Below are positions 23,101 through 30,000 of a DNA stretch of 30,000 nt, one piece after another (position 1 is the stretch's first letter; each line of letters opens with the position of its first letter). The stretch comes from Neocallimastix lanati (nom. inval.). Its lineage: Eukaryota; Neocallimastigomycota; Neocallimastigomycetes; Neocallimastigales; Neocallimastigaceae. Where the stretch lies: NCBI GenBank assembly GCA_016946835.1, contig JACVTC010000016.1, positions 1,547,501-1,577,500 of the forward strand, given 5' to 3'. The notes under the pieces are model-generated. The model saw only the letters and a list, made by a program, of their open reading frames with translations, was not told the origin of the DNA and ran no database searches. The position numbers and the translations under genes are program-made.

Positions 23101-23894
23101 TTTTTAAAAGATATAATTTTTATAATTATTTAAGAAATAAATACATATTTTAAATTTATAAATAAGTAATTAAAAATTTATATACTCTATGTTTTTAATT
23201 TCACAATTATTTAAATGGGTTTCACCATATTTTAAATCTGTTATTGCAGCAAAATAATTTGGTTTGTTTATATTTTTAAATATTGAATTATTTAAATAAA
23301 CTCTTGCTCTTTCTCCAATAATCAATGTACTAATATCTATTTCATTTTTTTATTATATATTATTTAAAATAAAAAAAACTTAAATTTAGAATATATTATA
23401 TATATATGTATATATAGTATAAATAAGTACATATTTCTATATGGAATTATCCTCTACTAACTATCAAATATACATGAATTGAATATCGTATCTATAATAC
23501 TTTCATTCCCCCATCTTGTACTTATTAAATATCCAATTTTGGTATTTGCATTTGTCATTGTAACATTATCGAATCTATTATAATATTATTAATATATTTA
23601 TTTAATATTTTATACTATTTTGTTATTTTTTTTTATTTGTTATTTATATTTTCTATATAAAAATATATTTAATTGATAATAAAAAAACAAACAAAAAAAA
23701 TAACCTTATTAAATTTCCATATGATTTAATGAATGGTACTGTGGGATTAGATATATTAATGTTTTTAATATTACTATTTTCAAGAAATAATTCAGCGCTA
23801 AATTTCATATTAGCAAAAATAAAACTGTTAAGTGTTGAAGATATATTATCAAAATAGCCTATATAATTTAAAATATTTAATATTATAATTTAAT

Positions 23895-23926
<32 letters not shown>

Positions 23927-25177
23927 TTAATATATTAATATTATTGAATTATTTTTTTTATTGCAATTAATATTAATATATTAATATTTAATTTTATAAT
24001 ATTTTATATGTTAATACTTGCAATTCTTAAATTTTACGATTCCATAATCCATTTTTATAATATCTGAACAATTGTAAAAATCACTATTCTCAATAACAAA
24101 TCCAACCTTATTTAATACATCAATACTCTCATTATTCAAAAAAAACACTCCATTTTTATTTATTTCTCTTAATAATAAATAATAAATAATAAATAATAAA
24201 TAATAAATAATACATAATAAATAATAATTAATGAATAATGAATAATGAATAATGAATAATGAATAATGAATAATGAATAATGAATAATGAATAATGAATA
24301 ATGAATAATGAATAATGAATAATGAATAATGAAAATAATAAATAATGAAAATAATAAATAATGAAAATAATGAATAATGAATAATGAATAATGAATAATG
24401 AATAATGAATAATGAATAATGAATAATGAATAATGAATAATGAATAATGAATAATGAATAATGAATAATGAATAATGAATAATGAATAATGAATAATGAA
24501 TAATGAATAATGAATAATGAATAATGAATAATGAATAATGAATAATGAATAATAAATAATAAATAATGGATAATGAATAATGAATAATGAATAATAATAA
24601 ATTACATATATTTTTTAATAATAGTTTACCTGAATATACATGATTGAAAATTTATTGAATTTGTAGTTTCTCCAATATATTGGTGTTTATTTATATCTAA
24701 TTTTAATATCACTGTATTACTATCAATGAATACACAATTTTTAAATTGAATTTTAAAATTAACATCTATGCAGGATAAATAAAATATATTTGTAATATCT
24801 GTGGGTCTTGGATTATGAAACTTATAGAATTCTATATTTTCAAATGTTACGGTTTGAGCTGTATATTCTATAAAGATAATATTAAAATTAAAAAATCCTA
24901 CAGTATAATCAAATACCGTATGTGATAATGATGATGGTTTTCCTATAATTGATACATTCGTATTGGCAGGTATTAATATAGTTATTTCTCTTAATATAGT
25001 TAATGAATAACGATCAGCATTAATATAAATGGTAATATTATTATATTTAACCGAATATTTTTCTAATATTTTATTAATTTCATATAATTCATATCCATCG
25101 TCAGGAATAATTACATCGATAGCTATACTTTTCCATATTAATATAATTAATATTATAAATAATTTTAATTGTATCAT
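18934..25177 (-). CDS. Beta-helix/EGF/class C GPCR-like receptor, 11 exons
   Basis: Large membrane receptor assembled by eye. Exons: 25177-24630, 24167-24022, 23858-23705, 23574-23462, 23336-23186, 22967-22598, 22463-22315, 22194-21563, 21438-21087, 20869-19491, 19274-18934. All phases join, giving 4335 nt and about 1444 residues. Residues 1-20 are a signal peptide (MIQLKLFIILIILIW). About 21-750 are repeated beta-strand units of the type NCxFxN (FQSCIF, KNCYFDN, FNSCIFD, NNSIFKN), typical of right-handed parallel beta-helices. About 800-867 are Cys-rich and end in an EGF-like CPCENGWKGDLC. From about 880 come seven hydrophobic helices with class C receptor marks: Cys before helix 3 then GFMLIFIPFTIKL, and ESRFI before helix 6. 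An Asn-rich loop (about 1065-1160) separates helices 3 and 4. The protein probably senses extracellular, perhaps polysaccharide, ligands and signals through G proteins. The ligand is unknown. The weakest junction is the last intron (donor GTTTTC). Confidence 0.78.
20040..20155 (-). repeat. AAT codon array encoding poly-Asn
   Basis: An uninterrupted run of about 30 AAT codons on the minus strand inside exon 10 of the receptor gene, flanked by Asn/Asp/Glu-rich codons. The frames on the opposite strand (poly-Leu) and in the shifted frame (poly-Ile) are artefacts of the same run. Confidence 0.9.
23859..24021 (-). other. Apparent GC-AG intron (intron 2 of receptor gene)
   Basis: Coding before it ends AAGAATT and the intron begins GCAAGT, the classic GC-type donor. 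It ends ATATAG. Splicing there rebuilds a Cys codon and gives KNCYFDN, exactly the repeat pattern of the beta-helix. The only nearby GT donor, four bases further on, shifts the frame and creates a stop. Confidence 0.6.
24172..24600. repeat. TAATGAA heptamer array filling intron 1
   Basis: About 430 bp of the 7-bp unit TAATGAA (written AATAATG), several dozen copies with few errors. TAATAAA variants occur at the left edge and near 24550. The array lies wholly inside the 462-nt first intron of the receptor gene and makes up nearly all of it. Confidence 0.95.
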
Positions 25178-25468
25178 TATATCATTGTATAATTTAATAT
25201 AATATAATATAATTTTTTTTTTTTTTTTTTTGTATTAAATTAAATGTAATATTGAAACTTTTCTACAACACAATAATCTTTTTATATTATAAAAATCTGG
25301 TTTATTTTATTAAAATTTCATAAATTTATTTAAATTTAATATACGAAATTTAATATCTTCTTTGATTTAGTTTAATTAAAAAGACTAAAAGATTATTATT
25401 TTTTTAAATACAATTTCATTATTATTCTATCTTTGTATCAGAGTTTCATCTCCTAGAATATATACTAA

Positions 25469-25508
<40 letters not shown>

Positions 25509-25884
25509 AAAAATAATATGATAATATGATAAATATGATATTACAATACAATATATTTGTTTATTAATAAATTGCCATAAAAATAATATACTTTTTTACT
25601 ATATAAAATTTTTTTACAATTTTATTTCTTGGTTTATCATAAAAAAGAAAATCATATTTAAATATTTTATTTTATATAACTACAATTATTAAATTATTTA
25701 ATTTTTTATAATTATAATTAAATTCTTAATATTTATATGTTCATAAAATTTAAACTTTAAAATTTTACATAAAAGCTTAAATAAAAAAATATAATTTAAA
25801 TTTTTATGCTTATATATTGAAAACTATAAAATTTTTTTATTATTAATTTAAATTATATTAAAGTATTTTAGAATCTTTCCAGTT
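25178..25884. other. Gene-free 5' flank of the receptor gene
   Basis: AT-rich with a T33 run (about 25472-25504). No recognisable promoter motif beyond A/T composition, and no coding signal. Confidence 0.55.
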
Positions 25885-26355
25885 TTTATACTTGTGGTTA
25901 GTACTCGGGAGTTACATACATAAGGTTTCTAGATTGACTACTTTTTGAATTTATATGAGACCATTTTCATCTTTTCAGGGTGCTTTTCACAATAAATGAA
26001 GTTAGTGTTTGCTCGTCATGGTATGTATTCCTGTTTCTTGACTATATTATTGCTATTGCAGAGAGCACTTGATCTGTGAGAGGATTAGTGTAGTTGTTTC
26101 TTCCTCGATAATGGTTCAAGAGATAATAATAATAATAATTCTATATTATTAGTAATTATGGAAGATCACTGAAAAATAGCCCGTCGTATAAAGTGGCGTA
26201 TACGCCGCTAGGGAAAGCCTTGCTTAGAGAGATACTTAACACCGAAATGATATAGCAAAGAATCTAATGAGTGTCTTATAAGTTTAAAGGAGAGACTGGA
26301 AACTCCCTTGTTAATCTGAATCTTAAAAAAAAAGAAAAAAAGAAAAAAAAAGAGT
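25885..26355 (+). mobile_element. Candidate tRNA-derived SINE or Pol III RNA
   Basis: A block of about 450 bp with clearly higher GC than its surroundings and no ORF. It begins near GTGGTTAGTACTCGGGAG, which resembles a tRNA D-arm/A box. About 34 bp on, GGTTTCTAGATTG is a weak B-box candidate. It ends CTGAATCTT followed by an A-rich tail with G interruptions (about 26324-26351). Short near-direct repeats TTAGAATCT (about 25868) and TTAGAATAT (about 26354) could be a target duplication. Local stems include GGCGTATACGCC (a 12-bp palindrome near 26193) and GGAG...CTCC near 26289-26306. An autonomous structured ncRNA gene is the alternative. I could not match it to RNase P, SRP, U-snRNA or a self-splicing intron. 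Confidence 0.4.
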
Positions 26356-26414
26356 TAGAATATGTCAATAGAGTCAATGAAAGCTTTAAACTAATGTGAT
26401 GTCCTTTATTTTTC

Positions 26415-26633
26415 TTTTACATATTGTGGCGTATTACCATATGATTAATTAAATTAACGAAAACGTTAAACAAATAAACATAAAAGATTAGAATTTTTTC
26501 TATTCTAATAAAACTTTTATTTAATATTTTATTTTTAATGAGAACTTTATTTTTAAAAGAATATTTTATTTTTAAAGAATATTCCTTTCATTATTTTAAA
26601 AAAATACAAAGCTTTTAATAATTATGTTTACAT

Positions 26634-26669
<36 letters not shown>

Positions 26670-26935
26670 CTTAAAGAATAATTATTCTTAAGAATATTTA
26701 AAGAATATATTTTTTCTAAAGATATATAAAACTTTTAATTTTTGTATTCATATAAAGCATATTTTATTTTTAAAAAATTCTTTTGAACAATATAAAAAAT
26801 TTAATTAAATTAACTATATTCTACTGATTTTTTTTTTTATTTTTTTTTTTCCAAAACCAGCAGTTTTTCTTTGGTAATCATTAAAAGATAAGCATTCTTA
26901 TTTTTTAATTTATACATTAATTTAAAAAAAGAAAT

Positions 26936-26970
<35 letters not shown>

Positions 26971-27979
26971 CAAAATAAATTATTTAAGTAATTGTTGAGA
27001 GATTCTGATGCCTTATTTGTTATATGTTAAATGATGCTATAATAGTTTCAATCTTTTTTTTTTTTTTTTTTTGTAGCCACTCATTAGGAATTTCTTCAAA
27101 GGTTATTATATCCGAAGGATTGAACTTTTTCTTATTTCTTCTTTAATTCTATATTTTGCTATTGATATAGATCCATCGCATTCTTTTTCAAGATGATTAT
27201 GTAAATCTTCATACTTTAGGATCTCCTTCTTATCGTTTAAAATAATAAAAGATTTACATTTATTTTTTATTCTGTACTCTACTCAGTGCATCTAAATATT
27301 TTTGATTTATTTTTCTTTAAAGTTGAAAAATTAAATTTAAAATTTCTATTTATAATAATTTTTCCTTTTCTTCTATTTGTTTCACTAGATTCAATTTTTA
27401 GAATTTCGTCCATTTTAATATCAAATTTAATATAAATTTAATTATAAATTTAAACTAATATAATTATTTATTCATTATTTTTAATGTTAACCTTTATAAC
27501 CATTATATAAAATATTTATAATTATATATTTTACTTTTTAATGTTTAAAAAATAAAATATTTATTTATAAAATTATCTCTATTATTTCTATTTATTTCTA
27601 TTTATTTATTTATTTATTTTTTTTTTTTTTGAATAATTTAATATTTATTTATTTAGCTTTATTTTTTTTTTATTTTTTTTTATATATACTCATATTTATT
27701 GCAATTTTTCTTTATTATTTAATTATATATTCATTTCTTTTTTTATTATTATTATATTTTTAAATATGTATATATTTATTAACATATTTAAATATATTTA
27801 TTGCAATTTTTCGTTATTATTTAATTATATATTTAAATATGTTTATTACATTTTTTTATTTATTTAATTATATATATTTAATTATTTATATATTTATTTA
27901 TGTTTGTATAAAATATCTTAAAAATGTATGGCTTTATTATAAAATATTTATTAGCCACATTGTAAAATACACTAGATTC
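26415..27979 (-). mobile_element. MULE-like DNA transposon remnant
   Basis: Bounded on the left by TTTTACATATTGTGGCGTATT (core 26426-26433). On the right, read inward on the minus strand, it begins GAATCTAGTGTATTTTACAA then TGTGGC. These match each other and the termini of the MITE at 12868-13208. The interior holds a broken FLYWCH transposase start, oriented away from the right end. Much of the rest is A/T filler with T-runs, so the catalytic region is lost. No clean target duplication was found. The left boundary is approximate. Confidence 0.55.
27065..27413 (-). pseudogene. FLYWCH-type transposase fragment
   Basis: Starts MDEILKIESSETN at 27413. The FLYWCH zinc-finger pattern follows: FKFNFSTL, then IFRCTE, KCKSFIILND and HNHLEKE, supplying the Cys/Cys/His/His ligands. 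FLYWCH domains are the DNA-binding part of many Mutator-like transposases. A tandem repeat of GAGTA just after FRCTE adds a stop and shifts the frame. A second frameshift occurs before NPSDIITFEEIPNEW. The frame then ends in a T-run, and no DDE catalytic region is present. It sits next to the right terminus of the surrounding element, as expected for a transposase 5' end. Confidence 0.7.
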
Positions 27980-28351
27980 GAAGTCATTGAATGAAATAAA
28001 TATTATGGTATAAAATAATAATAAAGTAAAATTATATAAAAATGATGCTAATATTATTGATATCACTAGTAATTGAAAATTATATAAAAAATGAACTTAA
28101 TACTATTGATATTAGTAATTGAAAATTCAATAAAATTTTTTGGTATTGAATCTTCTTGGTCAAATATAAATTTTTGTTTATGTTGCTGTTACTTTTGATT
28201 TATTAATTTATTTATAGTAAAATTCTTTAAATATATGTACAAATAATTGATATATTAATATAAATTAATATAAATAATAAACAAATAATTAATTATTAAA
28301 TAACAAATATTTCATATAAATTAAAATTTATAGATTTTTTTAAAAAACTTT
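27980..28351. other. Gene-free AT-rich DNA
   Basis: Flank of the MULE remnant. It holds an imperfect local duplication of ATTGATAT(C)AnTAGTAATTGAAAAT (about 28054-28080 and 28104-28126). Nothing coding. Confidence 0.55.
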
Positions 28352-28745
28352 AAAAGAGTAATAAATAAATAATAAATAATAAATAATAAATAATAAATAA
28401 TAAATAATAAATAATAAATAATAAATAATAAATAATAAATAATAAATAATAAATAATAATAAATAATTAAATAATAATAATAAATAATAAATAATAAATA
28501 ATAAATAATAAATAATAAATAATAAATAAATAATAAATAATAAATAATAAATAATAAATAATAAAATAATAAAATAATAAAATAATAAATAATAAATAAT
28601 AAATAATTGAATAATAAATAATAAATAATAAATAATAAATAATAAATAATAAATAATAAATAATAAAATAATAAAATAATAAATAATAAATAATAAATAA
28701 TAAATAATAAATAATAAATAATAAATAATAAATAAGTAAATAAGT
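28352..28745. repeat. AATAAAT heptamer array
   Basis: About 390 bp of the 7-bp unit AATAAAT with scattered 4-, 5- and 8-bp slips (AAAATAAT, TAATTGAA). It differs by one base from the TAATGAA unit in the receptor intron. Confidence 0.92.
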
Positions 28746-29319
28746 AAATATTAAATATTAAATATTAAATATTAATTTTTAATAATGAATAAAAAAAGTA
28801 TTTAAATAATAAATGTTTAATATTTAAAACAGTTTAATATATATTAATTAATTTTTGGTATTTTTTTTATATTTTTATTTTAAATAATTGAAATTTTAAA
28901 AAAATAAAAAACAAAAAAAAAAAAAAAAAAATTTAAACATTAAGAAAAAAAAAAAAAATTAAAAAAGGATTATTGTAAAAATATATATATATAATAAACA
29001 CAAATTAATATATAATTTGGAAAACAAAACAATTTCAAAAATTATATAATATTATTTTAAAGTATATTTTCATTTTGAATAACATTTGAACATAATGACT
29101 GTAAATATAAAATAAAATTCATCCATAATTGTAATATATTTTTTATTAGCAAAAAAAAAAAAAAAAATTTTTAAATGTTATTAATTTATAAATATTAATG
29201 TGTACCAAGTCATTTTTAACAAAAAAGAATAATTATAATTATAATAATAATAAAATAATAATTAAACATTAAATTAATAATTAATTAAAATAATTAATTA
29301 GGATAATACTTTAAAACCA
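28746..29319. other. 5' flank of the FTS/AKTIP-like gene
   Basis: AT-rich with A-runs near 28918-28931 and 29150-29166. No recognised motif. It holds the likely promoter and 5' UTR of the plus-strand gene starting at 29320. Confidence 0.5.
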
Positions 29320-30000
29320 ATGAACTCTCCACCACCACCACCAAGAACAGTTTCCGGAACTGTAGTTCATCAAATTCCAGGAAAGGGAGAAAATAATGAA
29401 AATGTTTTTATGAATTTAATTAGAAGACATGATATTTTAATGGAATTGTAAGATTTATTTAATAATATCTTTTTTATTTTTTATTAGTTACCTTTTTTCC
29501 ATTATATGCTTTATTAATAATATCAATTAATACTTTTTTTTATATACAACTACTAATAGTAATAATAAAAAAAAAACTTAAATAAATAAATATTAATTAG
29601 AATTATATTAACAAAATCTTTGGTTATATATGTTTTAAATATTATTTTAAATATTATGTATATTATAAATTTATTAATAGAAAAAATCTTAATAATTTAA
29701 AATGCAAAAATATTTATATTTTACAATCAAACGATATATACAGTAATAACAAAAAATATTCTGTTTATAATTTTATTGTTTTCTTTTTTTTAAATATCAT
29801 TGATTTCAAAAATAAAAAAAATTGACATTTATAATGAATATTATTATAATTCATCAATTTATAGAATGGTTGGGAGTAATTTTTGTACGTGAAGGCTATT
29901 ATAAGGGTGGTATTTTCAAATTTAATGTAATATTCTCTGAATATCCTTTTCATACTTTAATTAAATATAAATATTTGGATATTATTTTGTATAAATTAAA
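29320..30000 (+). CDS. FTS/AKTIP-like inactive E2 protein (5' part)
   Basis: Partial gene running off the window. Exons: 29320-29447, 29681-29742 and 29865 to the end. Introns are 233 nt (GTAAGA...TAG) and 122 nt (GTAATA...TAG), and phases agree. The N-terminus MNSPPPPPRTVSG is proline-rich, then LIRRHDILMEL. Exon 2 gives KCKNIYILQSND. Exon 3 gives WLGVIFVREGYYKGGIFKFN, a close match to the AKTIP/FTS ubiquitin-conjugating-like fold around its first beta strands. These proteins lack the catalytic Cys. Together with Hook and FHIP they form the FHF complex that links dynein to early endosomes, and filamentous fungi have homologues. The part that would show the missing Cys lies beyond the window. 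Sequence after EYPFH is more diverged than expected, so decay or an unseen intron cannot be excluded. Confidence 0.72.

Noticed and set aside
24172-24600. CRISPR-like array
   Set aside because: Pure 7-bp tandem repeat with no spacers, in a eukaryotic intron.
26225-26290. Hammerhead ribozyme suggested by ACCGAAA and CTAATGAGTGTC
   Set aside because: The conserved blocks are in an order that leaves only about 17 nt for two stems and a cleavage site, and CTGATGA is mutated.
27878-28066. 62-residue open frame on the minus strand
   Set aside because: Runs across the transposon terminus and A/T flank; hydrophobic low-complexity product without a homologue I recognise.
29765-29953. 62-residue open frame on the minus strand
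   Set aside because: Antisense shadow of exon 3 and intron 2 of the FTS/AKTIP-like gene.

Overview
The window looks like nuclear DNA from an extremely AT-rich eukaryote, most probably an anaerobic gut fungus (Neocallimastigomycota). The basis is inference from composition and content: intergenic DNA is almost pure A/T with homopolymer runs up to 42 bases, genes carry spliceosomal GT-AG introns, and the gene set includes an Asn-rich class C-type receptor, a FLYWCH-type transposase fragment and degraded LINE copies. A social amoeba such as Dictyostelium was considered. The low gene density and long gene-free stretches argue against it.

Layout. 1-1137: AT-rich DNA with a decayed tandem repeat. 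1138-4176: two degraded, 5'-truncated non-LTR retrotransposon (LINE) copies, head to tail on the minus strand. 5081-6596: a three-exon S-adenosylmethionine synthetase gene (minus), clearly intact and codon-biased. 7200-11600: gene-free, simple repeats only. 11600-13500: a nest of elements, namely a duplicated host sequence, a 55-61 bp minisatellite, a small poly(A)-tailed retroposon, a FLYWCH transposase stub, and a 341-bp MITE whose empty insertion site survives in the other copy of the duplication. 13550-16960: gene-free, with a diverged direct duplication that contains a micro-inversion. 16964-17572: an intronless Hsp20 gene (minus). 18934-25177: one large minus-strand gene for which I can assemble eleven exons in phase. 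It is predicted to encode about 1444 residues: signal peptide, long right-handed beta-helix ectodomain, Cys-rich EGF-like module, and a seven-helix class C GPCR-like domain with a huge Asn-rich loop. 25885-26355: a structured, higher-GC block ending in poly(A), probably a SINE or Pol III RNA. 26415-27979: a MULE-like DNA transposon remnant with a broken FLYWCH transposase. 28352-28745: a heptanucleotide array. 29320-30000: the 5' part of an FTS/AKTIP-like (inactive E2) gene on the plus strand, running off the window.

The host genes are unrelated single genes (methyl-donor synthesis, protein folding, cell-surface sensing, endosome-dynein linkage), not an operon or cluster. The most interesting item is the beta-helix/EGF/class C receptor, including its apparent GC-AG intron and an intron filled by a 7-bp repeat array. 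Second is the transposon nest with its paralogous empty site. All gene structures were spliced by eye and would need transcript data to confirm.
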